Of a stretch of DNA of 8,798 bases, positions 1 through 7,486 are shown one piece after another. Below the pieces are notes generated by a model. That model did not search any database and was not told the DNA's origin. It was given only the letters and a program-made list of their open reading frames with translations. The position numbers and the translations under genes are program-made. This DNA comes from Candidatus Didemnitutus sp. (GTDB taxonomy: Bacteria; Verrucomicrobiota; Verrucomicrobiia; Opitutales; Opitutaceae): NCBI GenBank assembly GCA_030682505.1, contig JAUXOH010000212.1:1-8798 (forward strand), read 5' to 3'. Numbering within the stretch: position 1 is the stretch's first letter; every line of letters starts with the position of its first letter.

Positions 1-3000
1 CGACTTGCCGAGATGAGCACCGAGATGCACGGCCCAGAAGGTCAGCATGGTGTTGCAAATGAAGACATCGGTGCCGTCCCAAGTCCGGCTCGCGGCGAAT
101 TGTTGCAGTGCGGTTGCGAATTCCGCCGGTAATCTTGCGGCCAGCAACGGAGCGACGTCCCAGAGCACAACCTTCAGGCCGGCCGCCTCAAACCGCGACC
201 GCAAGGGTCCATCGACCGGCGAAGCGATGGTGATCTCGACTCCGGGTTGCGCGGCGAGAAAGCGGGCGAGCTCGAAGATAAAGATAGGGGCGCCTTCGAA
301 GTTGAGGTTGTGCGTGACCACCGTGGCGCGGAAGGGTCGGCTGGTCCGGGCGTACCGCTGCTGATAGGGATTGAGCGGGAGGTTGCGGGGCGGGAAGTCG
401 AGTGCGTCGCTGTGAAATGAATCCCGGTGGCTTCCGTGCCGGGCGAGATACGCGACGTGCTCTTGCTCGGCATATGCATTCCCCCGCGTCGCACTGCCGA
501 GGTGGCGCAGCACGGCTTGGGGCGAATAGACGGTGCGGTAACCGGCCGCCGCGGCGCGCAGGCAGTAGTCGACGTCGTTGTAGGCGACGGCAAGTTCGGC
601 TTCATCGAAACCCTGGAGTTGACGGTAAAGGTCGGTGCGCGTGAGCAGGCACGCTCCGGTGACGGCGGCGACATTTCGGGCGGCGTGAGGGAGAAAAAGG
701 TAACCGAGATCGTCCGCGGGGTCTCTTTCAAAGAGCACATGCGGCAGACCGTCTTCGCGGCCGATGGAAATGCCGGCATGGTTGAGCGTGCCGTCGGGAT
801 AGAGCAACTTGGCTCCCGCCACACCGACGCCGGGGATGGACAACCAACCGGCGAGGTCCTCCAGCCAGCCTGGGGCGAGCGCTTCCACGTCGTTGTTGAG
901 GTGCAACACCAAAGGGGTGACGGCGGCGGCCGTGCCGAGGTTGACCAGACGCGAGTAGTTGAACCCGCCCGGCGTGGCCGGGCCACGGATGACTTGGCAA
1001 CGGAGATCGGTGCGGGCGGACAGGGAGGCGAGGAACGCGAGCGCGTCCGGATCGGTGGAGTTGTCGTCGACCACGACCACGTTCACGAACTCACGCGGCG
1101 TGGTGCGCGCCAGCGAGTCGAGGCAAGTGCGCAGCAGATCCGGCCGGTCCTTGGTGGGTACGACGATGGTGACCGGATTCTCGCGCAGGAGGTTCGCATC
1201 CCACCTCAATTGATGAAGGCAGAGCGCGTAGTGTTTGGCAAAATCCGGCAGGATCGGTTCCGCGCGGAGGCGACGCCGGGCGACCGCCTCGGCAATCCCT
1301 CTGCGCGCCGCCTCAAAAAGATAACCCTTCTGATCGCCGCGGGTCGCGGTGCTCTCGGCGTGCGCGCGCCAATGATATCCGATGTAGGGCACGTGCACGA
1401 CGTCCGCGGCATCAATCAATTCCCAGCAGCGGAGAAACAGATCGATGTCCTGGGCGCCGTTGAATTCCGGTCGCAACCGGCCGGCTCTCTCCACCAGCTC
1501 GCGGCGGATGACGGTGAGATGATGGGTGTAGTTGTGCGTGATCGCCATTTCCGGACTCCAGTCCCCCTTGAACTGCGGGTCGAAGCGTCGGCCGGTGTCG
1601 TCGATCTTGTCCTCGTCGGTGTAGAGGTAGCCGGCCGTCGGTCGCCGGGCGATGGCCTGCGCGACCTGGAGCAGCGCATCCGGCGGCAACAGATCGTCGT
1701 GATCGACCAGCGCGACAAATTCACCGGTGGCGATTTCGAGCGCCGAATTGGTAGCGCGGGCGATGTGGCCGTTTTCCGACCGGAAGACGGGCTTGATGCG
1801 GGGATCGGACTTGGCGGCTTCCTCCAGAATCCGACGAACATGGGGTTGGGGCGAGGCGTCGTCGGCGAGGCAAAGTTCCCAGCGCGGGTAGAGCTGGGCG
1901 CGGAGGCAGTCCAGCAACTCGCGCAGGTATTTCTCGGGAGTGTTGTAGGCAGGGACAACGACGCTGATAAGCGGTCCGCCGGCCGCGGTAAGGGCGGCCG
2001 CGTCCGTCGCAAGGACAGTGCGGAGCCGGGGAGTGAGGCGATTGTGCCAGCACCATCGGGTGTAGGGATCCTGGTCACGGCGGCGGACTATCTCCTGCGG
2101 TATTTTTTTGGGCTCGCCTCGCCCGAGGGTCGCAGCGAGGTGGTCCTTCAGCCGGATGATTTCGCCGCGCGCTTCGGGCCAGCTGTCGAAGGCATAGCGG
2201 CCGAGCAGCACACCGCGGAGCAATGCGGCGAGCACCTTGTAGAAGTAGAACGGTTGGTAAACCGGAACCGGGCCGGAGTGCTCGTCGCGCCGATCGAGGA
2301 ACATGCGGCGAGCGAAGGCAAGCGGCCGCGTGCCGTCGCCGGTCTCGGCAAAAATCTTTAGATTGGCCGGGTTGGGGGTGTCCGGGCGGATGTCGATGAG
2401 CCCGTAGTAACCGGACTTGAGCGCGTTGGCGTGGTCGGTGCGATGGGCGGCGACATCAGGGCGGTCCTTCGGGAAAACGAGTCGGTTTTCCGTCAGGACG
2501 CCGGTGGTGGCGCTGAGTTGTGCGATGTGCCGCCCGGCGCCGAAGATCCAGCCGGTGATGCGAAATTTGCCGTAGCCGGCATTGATCCAATAGCCCGGGT
2601 TCTCAATGTGCCCGACGAAGCGATCGCCGATGACGACGTCGGTCGTGGGCTGGAGCACCAAGCGGAGCACGGCATCCGCTTCGCGGCAAAGTTCGCTCCA
2701 TGAGGCGCGATGAAAGTGCCGGTAAAGAAAATGAAGCGTCTGGTGGATGATCGCCGCGCGAAGCAGGCGTTTGGGCTTGGTGGCGCCGGCGGGCAGGGCA
2801 GAGGTGTCGAGGGGGGTGCGGAAGAATTCCCGCCACTGGGTGCCGTCGTGGTAGTCGAGGGCGAGTTCCTTCGCTCCCCGCCAAACTTGGACGCGTTGAA
2901 TGAATCCTGTGCGACGAGCGGCGAGCGTTCCGCCGAATACCTGCTGGGTGTCAGGCCGCTCGAGACCGTAGAGGCCGAGGTAGGGCCGACCGTCGACGCG

Positions 3001-3129
3001 GGCCCGGAGGTCAACGCAGAGAGCGGTCTCGCCCGGATAGAGCCAGCCGACCACCTCGATTCCGGCCCCCTCGGGCCGCCAATGGGCGGGGCTATCGAGA
3101 TGGAAATGCGGTGCGGCCGGGTCGGTCAT
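1..3129 (-). CDS. Multi-domain glycosyltransferase (two GT2 domains plus start of a GT4-like domain), C-terminus cut by window edge
   Basis: The frame is open for 1043 codons from ATG at 3129 to base 1, so the C-terminus lies outside. Seen by reading: two related non-catalytic modules (about residues 8-108 and 165-280) with W, GW, RPD and G-aromatic landmarks; a first GT2/GT-A domain (about 387-620) with VVPAYN at 391-396, DD at 423-424, the metal-binding-type DHDD at 476-479, TDED at 504-507 and QDID at 560-563; a second GT2 domain (about 653-890) with VVPTKDR, VVDDNSTD at 686-693, NND at 745-747 and NDVD at 851-854; then a GT-B N-terminal half from about 931, with NFEGAP at 943-948. Such proteins usually work in the cytoplasm, building O-antigen or other surface glycans. 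No transmembrane segment or signal peptide is evident. The start is the first ATG downstream of a plausible promoter. It has no Shine-Dalgarno, and the frame stays open further upstream. Donor and acceptor are unknown. Confidence 0.93.
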   Translation of the reverse strand, partial: MTDPAAPHFHLDSPAHWRPEGAGIEVVGWLYPGETALCVDLRARVDGRPYLGLYGLERPDTQQVFGGTLAARRTGFIQRVQVWRGAKELALDYHDGTQWREFFRTPLDTSALPAGATKPKRLLRAAIIHQTLHFLYRHFHRASWSELCREADAVLRLVLQPTTDVVIGDRFVGHIENPGYWINAGYGKFRITGWIFGAGRHIAQLSATTGVLTENRLVFPKDRPDVAAHRTDHANALKSGYYGLIDIRPDTPNPANLKIFAETGDGTRPLAFARRMFLDRRDEHSGPVPVYQPFYFYKVLAALLRGVLLGRYAFDSWPEARGEIIRLKDHLAATLGRGEPKKIPQEIVRRRDQDPYTRWCWHNRLTPRLRTVLATDAAALTAAGGPLISVVVPAYNTPEKYLRELLDCLRAQLYPRWELCLADDASPQPHVRRILEEAAKSDPRIKPVFRSENGHIARATNSALEIATGEFVALVDHDDLLPPDALLQVAQAIARRPTAGYLYTDEDKIDDTGRRFDPQFKGDWSPEMAITHNYTHHLTVIRRELVERAGRLRPEFNGAQDIDLFLRCWELIDAADVVHVPYIGYHWRAHAESTATRGDQKGYLFEAARRGIAEAVARRRLRAEPILPDFAKHYALCLHQLRWDANLLRENPVTIVVPTKDRPDLLRTCLDSLARTTPREFVNVVVVDDNSTDPDALAFLASLSARTDLRCQVIRGPATPGGFNYSRLVNLGTAAAVTPLVLHLNNDVEALAPGWLEDLAGWLSIPGVGVAGAKLLYPDGTLNHAGISIGREDGLPHVLFERDPADDLGYLFLPHAARNVAAVTGACLLTRTDLYRQLQGFDEAELAVAYNDVDYCLRAAAAGYRTVYSPQAVLRHLGSATRGNAYAEQEHVAYLARHGSHRDSFHSDALDFPPRNLPLNPYQQRYARTSRPFRATVVTHNLNFEGAPIFIFELARFLAAQPGVEITIASPVDGPLRSRFEAAGLKVVLWDVAPLLAARLPAEFATALQQFAASRTWDGTDVFICNTMLTFWAVHLGAHLGKS
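2290..3108 (-). other. Duplicated N-terminal beta-sandwich-like module within the large glycosyltransferase
   Basis: Residues 8-108 and 165-280 of the gene starting at 3129 look like two diverged copies of one module. Both carry a Trp after a Pro (W17, W181), a GW pair (28-29, 193-194), an RPD triplet (58-60, 223-225), a Gly followed by an aromatic residue (75-76, 240-241) and a hydrophobic strand pattern. An Arg/His-rich helical stretch lies between them. Modules of this look occur in front of GT2 domains in polysaccharide loci. A carbohydrate-binding or scaffolding role is inference, since no catalytic residues can be recognised. Confidence 0.55.
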
Positions 3130-3199
3130 GCAAGGGGCAGAAAATAGGGCTCGGGCTGGATGGCAGTAAAGCCTGTTCCAGCCGCGGCTCGCGGGCAAA
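3130..3199. promoter_or_regulatory. Divergent intergenic spacer, presumed to hold outward promoters
   Basis: These 70 bases separate the divergent starts at 3129 (minus) and 3200 (plus), and are the largest gene-free stretch in the window. For the minus gene, TTTACT (complement of 3165-3170) and TATTTT (complement of 3141-3146) lie 18 bases apart, each matching 4 of 6 sigma-70 consensus bases. That promoter would start RNA about 5 bases before the ATG, nearly leaderless. No convincing box pair was seen for the plus gene. Neither start has a Shine-Dalgarno. A promoter here is expected from the layout, but the boxes are weak. Confidence 0.3.
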
Positions 3200-5371
3200 A
3201 TGAGATTGGCAATCCCGGTCGCAGGAAGTTGTCTGCGCACGTTGCCCTCTACCGCTCTCAATCCGCCCGGGCCGGGCCGGGCCGAAGTCGCTCTCACGGT
3301 CCTGTTTTTTCTGGCGAGCCTTGCCTTTCACCATTGGGGCTCCGCGGTGGGCTGGCAGAGCAAGAATCTGCCCGGGGGCGAGTTCCGTCAGGCGCAGACC
3401 GCGCTCTCCACTTACTTCATTCAACGGGATGACGATTACTCGCTGGCCTACCCGACGCCGGTGCTGGGCAAGCCGTGGTCCATTCCGATGGAATTTCCGC
3501 TCTATCAGTGGACGGTGGCGCGGCTGAGTTCCGCGACCGGATGGGATCTGACCAAGACGGGCCGGACCGTCAGCTTGGCCTGTTTCTATCTCACCTTGCC
3601 GGCGATTTTCCTGCTGTTGGGCCGTCTTGGCCTCACCGGACTGCAGCGGTTGGTGGTGCTGGGGCTCGTGCTCACCTGTCCGCTCTACATTTATTATGGA
3701 CGGGCCTTTTTGATTGAAACGATGGCCCTCCTGTTCAGCGCGTGGTTCCTGCTGGCGTTCCTCCGGGCAGTGGAGAACCGGAGTGCGGGGTGGCTTGTGC
3801 TGGCCAATCTGTTTGGGGTCGGGGCGGGTCTGGTCAAGGTGACCACGTTCATGCTTTTCCTCATGCCGGCGGGTTTGGTTGCACTCAGCTGGCTGTGGAG
3901 CGCGCGTCCGGTTCCGGGGGCTGCGCGGTGGCGGCCCGGCGCGGAACTCGCGGGCTGGATCGCGGCGGCCACCGCGATTCCCTTTGGGGTGACGCTGGGA
4001 TGGATCCGATTTGCCGACTCCGTGAAGCGCCTCAATCCCAGCGCACGCTTCCTGCAATCGGACAACCTGACGGATTTTAATTTTGGCACGATGGCGAACC
4101 GGTTTTCCGCGGAAACCGGACTGCAACATTGGCAGACCATCTCGCAGGCCGTGGTGTGGCCGCCGGTGCTCCTGCTGGGAGCGATTCTGTTTTGGGCTCT
4201 CCCAACGAGGCGGCGGTGGCCGGTGTTTTTCTGTCTGGGCTGCTATCTCGCGGTGCTCGCCCTGTTCCCGACCCTGTATGCCCTGCATGAGTATTACGCC
4301 GTGGCCAACGCCGTGTTTCTGCTCGTCGCCTTGGGACTCGTGTTCACGGGGTTGTCGGAAACCCGCTGCCCACGCTGGCTGGTCGCCGTCGTGTTGCTCG
4401 GCGTTTGGAGTGCACAGACGCAGCTCTATGTGCGGGGTTATTTTCCCCAGCAACGGGGAATCAGCGCGGGCGGCAGCGGGTTGACGGAGGCCTTGCGCCA
4501 CATCACCGCCCCGAATGAGGTTCTCGTGGTGGCGGGTGACGACTGGAGTTCGATCACGCCCTTTTTTGCCGAGCGTCGTGCATTGATGCTGCGGCGCGGC
4601 GTGCAGGACCAAGCGACCGCCCTGGAGGAATCACTCGCGACCCTCGCCGACGAGCAGGTGGGTGCGGTGGTGTTGCAGGGAGCATTGCGGGAGAACAATC
4701 AACTGCGCGACCGACTGATCGCCACTTTCGGGCTGCGGCGCAGTCCGGCTTTCACCTGGCGGGAAGCGGAGGTTTTTCTGCCCGAGGAACATTGGCTGCG
4801 CGCCAGCCGGCAGATCCAACAGCGGCCCTTTGACGGCGTGAGGCTGGCCGGCGACGGAGGGTTGCCGCCCATCGGCGGGCCCGGCGGCGAGTGGCGGCTG
4901 TTGAGTGAACTCGCGCCTGAGGCTCGGCAGAAATTTTCCGCCATGACGCCGCAGCCGGTGGGCTATTATGCCAGTTTCGGGCCCGGACTCGAGTGGCGGG
5001 AAAACGAACCTTGGTTCAATGCGCACCCAACAACGCGGCTGCGTTTTCTCCTGCCGGCCGGGCCGCATGTGCTTCGCACTACGGTGGTTTTTTCCGAGGG
5101 CGCCTACCGGGGCTCGTTTGGGGCCCATGAACCGCCGACGGATGGCGTGGTGATCCGCCTCCTTGCAGGAGAGGGTTCCGCCCGGCCCCGGGTTCTTTTT
5201 GATCGTCTGCTCGACCCCTTTGCCTCGAGCGAAGATCAGGGGGAGCAACACATCGAAGTACCCTTTTTTCTCCCGGAGCCGACGGCGGTCGATTTGTATT
5301 TCGGTCCCGGACCGCAGGGGCGTGACACCCGCGACTGGATTTGGCTCCGCGGACCTGTGGTCTTCAACTAG
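3200..5371 (+). CDS. GT-C/GT39-like polytopic membrane glycosyltransferase with soluble C-terminal region
   Basis: The product is 723 residues. After a short Pro/Gly-rich N-terminus it has about ten hydrophobic segments (first about 29-46, then several between 122 and 234, 249-268, and four between 316 and 410). The first large loop carries EFRQAQTA at 61-68 and SIPMEFP at 94-100; E61 and E98 are candidate catalytic or donor-site acids, as expected in ArnT/PMT-type enzymes. KVTTF (213-217) and HEYY (363-366) are also shared with the neighbouring paralogue. Residues from about 420 on are soluble: an alpha/beta part with GDDW (446-449), then a beta-rich end with TDGVV (647-651) and GPGP (702-705). 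Family members typically transfer a sugar from a polyprenyl-phosphate donor on the periplasmic face; the substrate here is unknown. ATG 3200 is the first ATG after the in-frame stop at 3167 and keeps the first membrane segment. It is the only plus-strand gene in the window. Confidence 0.9.
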   Translation: MRLAIPVAGSCLRTLPSTALNPPGPGRAEVALTVLFFLASLAFHHWGSAVGWQSKNLPGGEFRQAQTALSTYFIQRDDDYSLAYPTPVLGKPWSIPMEFPLYQWTVARLSSATGWDLTKTGRTVSLACFYLTLPAIFLLLGRLGLTGLQRLVVLGLVLTCPLYIYYGRAFLIETMALLFSAWFLLAFLRAVENRSAGWLVLANLFGVGAGLVKVTTFMLFLMPAGLVALSWLWSARPVPGAARWRPGAELAGWIAAATAIPFGVTLGWIRFADSVKRLNPSARFLQSDNLTDFNFGTMANRFSAETGLQHWQTISQAVVWPPVLLLGAILFWALPTRRRWPVFFCLGCYLAVLALFPTLYALHEYYAVANAVFLLVALGLVFTGLSETRCPRWLVAVVLLGVWSAQTQLYVRGYFPQQRGISAGGSGLTEALRHITAPNEVLVVAGDDWSSITPFFAERRALMLRRGVQDQATALEESLATLADEQVGAVVLQGALRENNQLRDRLIATFGLRRSPAFTWREAEVFLPEEHWLRASRQIQQRPFDGVRLAGDGGLPPIGGPGGEWRLLSELAPEARQKFSAMTPQPVGYYASFGPGLEWRENEPWFNAHPTTRLRFLLPAGPHVLRTTVVFSEGAYRGSFGAHEPPTDGVVIRLLAGEGSARPRVLFDRLLDPFASSEDQGEQHIEVPFFLPEPTAVDLYFGPGPQGRDTRDWIWLRGPVVFN
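3267..3284 (+). repeat. CCGGG pentanucleotide tandem repeat inside the plus-strand GT-C gene
   Basis: Three perfect CCGGG units followed by a partial CCG lie in codons 23-29, just before the first membrane segment. Gaining or losing one unit would shift the frame early in the gene, and the next in-frame Met is residue 97, beyond that segment. Three units is short, so this may simply reflect GC-rich Pro/Gly codons. Confidence 0.6.
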
Positions 5372-5380
5372 ACGAGCGGC
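5372..5380. other. Convergent junction between the two GT-C genes, no terminator visible
   Basis: Only 9 bases separate the TAG of the plus gene (5369-5371) from the TGA of the minus gene (complement of 5381-5383). No hairpin with a T-run fits here. Transcripts from the two sides must overlap, or end inside the opposing coding sequence or by a factor-dependent route. That last statement is inference. Confidence 0.7.
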
Positions 5381-7480
5381 TCAGCGAATTTCGATCCGGG
5401 CCCAGTACGCCTGGTCGTAGGAGAGGTTTCCCTCCGGTCCTGGTGAAATCGTAAAGACCAGCGGGCCGGAGAATGGTCCACCGTTGTCGTAGGTCAGTTC
5501 CTGGGCGCCCCGGTCGGTCGCCCGAATTGCCGGGGTCAAATGACGGCGCAGCAGCGAGCGGCGCAAACCGTTGGGTTGCTGCTCAAAAATTTCCACGACC
5601 ACCCCGTCGGTGGCTTCAGGCGCGGGCTTGGCAAAGGTTTCGGCCGGGAGTCCGGCAATGGCCGAGAAACCGCGGGCGCTGGGCGGCGGTTGAAAATACA
5701 ACTCCGACGGTGCGTGGGCATAAAGGACCGGAAGTCCGTCAATCGAACCCAGGCTGACGCCAAACTGGCTCCGGGCCCGAAAGGGCGCGGGGACACACAG
5801 GGCCAAGTTCAGACTGCCGGTGTCGGTCTCCTTCGCACTCGCCATCGGCAACTCGCCCGCCGGTGTCACCAGCACCCGCGCGGTAAGGAATTTTCGACCG
5901 GCCAGGTGCGTGGCGGCAGAGGCGATGGCATCCAAAGGCAGATAAAGGTCCGCGTTGTCGCTGGAAGCGAACGGACGGGTCGACAGACCGAAGCGCTCGG
6001 CCCGCGCGCGCACCAACGTGGCATCCTGCCGGACTTTGTCACCGACGAGCACCATCGCAGCGACGGACCGGGGCGGCAGGCGCGAGACGACGTCATCGAG
6101 CACGTTCGGTTCTTGATCGCGTCCGCCCGCGACCATCACCGCGCGACGCTGGGCGTAATAGGGCAAAAGGGGATTCCAATCATCCCCGGAAATGAGCACG
6201 ACGGCGTCGACCGGGACAGTCTCACGGATGACCGTCGCCAGATCGGGCGGGGGCGGCGCTTCCTTCCAGTAGTAATAATGGTATCCCCGGTCGAAGGCGT
6301 GGAGTTGCAGCACCAACATCACTCCCACGATGACCCAGCGGGGTGCGGCGGTGAGCCGGGGGTTGTCCCAGGCCGAGGCCAGCAGCACGCCGGCCGCGCC
6401 CGTGAGCAGCAGGGCATTGGCAGAGTAGTAGTAATCGTGGATGTGGTAGAGATTGGCAAAGACGAGCGGCCCGAAAAAGAATCCCGCGAGACAGGTCAGG
6501 GCAATCCACCGCGCCCGCGCCGAGGCGAGAGACGCGCACACCAACGAGAGAGCCAGTGCACCTTCGCTCAGGAGGTTTTGGGTGACGTTGGCCAGGAGGT
6601 GTTGCCAGAATGAAGGTTCCAGCCGCAGGGCCCAGGGCCCGTAGTTCCAGCGGCGCAGTTCGGTGGAGGCAAGAAACCCGGCGAAGGGATTTGAGTGTTT
6701 GAGGGAGTCGCCGTGGGCTATCCACCACAGCGCTCCGCCCAGCGCGAGTGCGACCGGGAGAGCAGCGAACATCGCCGGACGCCCAGCACCGACCCAGGTG
6801 AGGACTCCGTCGCGCCGCGAGTCCCGGCGCAGGGCGGCCAGAGCAATGATCGCCGCGGGCACGGCATAGACGGCGAAGGTGGTAATCTTGGTGAGCGCTG
6901 CGAGCACCGCGAAGATACAGGTCGCCGCCAGCCAGCGCCAACTGCGGCTCTGCAGCGTGCGTTGCATCGCATAAAGAAACCACACGGCGAAACACAGCGC
7001 CGTGGTTTCGATCATGACGGTCCGCGGGTAGAAAAGGTAGATTGGGGAGCTCATCACCACGGCCAGAGCGAGCAGGCGTCGCGAAGGCGACAGTTCCGCG
7101 AGAACCAAGAGCCCGTAGACGGCCGGCAAGGTGGCGAGGTAGAAAATCACGCTCACCATTCTCCCCGCCTGTTCCAGCGGCAGATCGAGCAGCGACGACA
7201 ATCCGGCGACACAGGCCTGGTAGGTGGGAAATTCCATGGGGATCGACCACGGCGGTCCGAAGAGCGGCGTCAGGTAGTCGAGGCGAAATCCTTCCTGCTG
7301 CATCCAGAATATGCTGAGTGCCGTTTGCAGTTGGCGAAACTCATAGCGGTCCAAAATCGAGGCCTGCCAGGATTGCGCCAGCATCCACAGCGCCAGCCCG
7401 AGCACGGCCAGGAAAACCAGGACCGGCCCGGAGGAGCCCGGGATCTCACGCTTGGGGCCAGGTGTGTCGTCAGCGGACAT
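5381..7480 (-). CDS. GT-C/GT39-like polytopic membrane glycosyltransferase, paralogue of the plus-strand gene
   Basis: The product is 699 residues and follows the 3200-5371 protein along its whole length. Shared blocks: EFRQ-QTALS (47-55), PPWSIPMEFP-YQ (76-88), GR-VS in the next segment, KITTF (198-202), HDYYYSANA (348-356), GDDWN (432-436), QRRAVM (444-449) and TDGVV (624-628). About eleven hydrophobic segments (first at 18-36) precede a soluble region from about residue 400. E47 and E83 are the candidate loop acids. Known family chemistry suggests transfer from a lipid-linked sugar at the periplasmic face; donor and acceptor are not deducible. It is the last gene of the minus-strand unit, starting 6 bases after the SDR stop with no Shine-Dalgarno (CCTTCC before the ATG), so translational coupling is likely. 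A four-proline run (409-412) sits where the membrane part gives way to the soluble part. Confidence 0.9.
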   Translation of the reverse strand: MSADDTPGPKREIPGSSGPVLVFLAVLGLALWMLAQSWQASILDRYEFRQLQTALSIFWMQQEGFRLDYLTPLFGPPWSIPMEFPTYQACVAGLSSLLDLPLEQAGRMVSVIFYLATLPAVYGLLVLAELSPSRRLLALAVVMSSPIYLFYPRTVMIETTALCFAVWFLYAMQRTLQSRSWRWLAATCIFAVLAALTKITTFAVYAVPAAIIALAALRRDSRRDGVLTWVGAGRPAMFAALPVALALGGALWWIAHGDSLKHSNPFAGFLASTELRRWNYGPWALRLEPSFWQHLLANVTQNLLSEGALALSLVCASLASARARWIALTCLAGFFFGPLVFANLYHIHDYYYSANALLLTGAAGVLLASAWDNPRLTAAPRWVIVGVMLVLQLHAFDRGYHYYYWKEAPPPPDLATVIRETVPVDAVVLISGDDWNPLLPYYAQRRAVMVAGGRDQEPNVLDDVVSRLPPRSVAAMVLVGDKVRQDATLVRARAERFGLSTRPFASSDNADLYLPLDAIASAATHLAGRKFLTARVLVTPAGELPMASAKETDTGSLNLALCVPAPFRARSQFGVSLGSIDGLPVLYAHAPSELYFQPPPSARGFSAIAGLPAETFAKPAPEATDGVVVEIFEQQPNGLRRSLLRRHLTPAIRATDRGAQELTYDNGGPFSGPLVFTISPGPEGNLSYDQAYWARIEIR

Positions 7481-7486
7481 GGAAGG

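Noticed and set aside
427..2361. A 644-codon plus-strand reading frame opposite the large glycosyltransferase
   Set aside because: It lies in exact codon register against the minus gene. It stays open because the sense gene avoids TTA, CTA and TCA codons, as expected at high GC. Its translation shows no recognisable domain, whereas the minus strand gives clear GT2 motifs.
3092..4612. A 506-codon minus-strand reading frame opposite the plus GT-C gene
   Set aside because: It has a low-complexity, Arg/Gln/His-rich composition typical of an antisense shadow, and it overlaps the start of the large glycosyltransferase in another frame.
5302..5314. A short hairpin (CGGTC-CCG-GACCG) near the end of the plus GT-C gene
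   Set aside because: It has a 5-base stem, lies about 55 bases before the stop and is not followed by a T-run, so it is not a convincing terminator.
5540..6613. A 357-codon plus-strand reading frame opposite the minus GT-C gene
   Set aside because: It is an antisense shadow with Gly/Arg-rich composition and no motif; the minus strand encodes a clear membrane protein.
6222..7250. A 342-codon minus-strand reading frame inside the minus GT-C gene
   Set aside because: It is a shifted frame of the real gene on the same strand, lacking its hydrophobic pattern and motifs.
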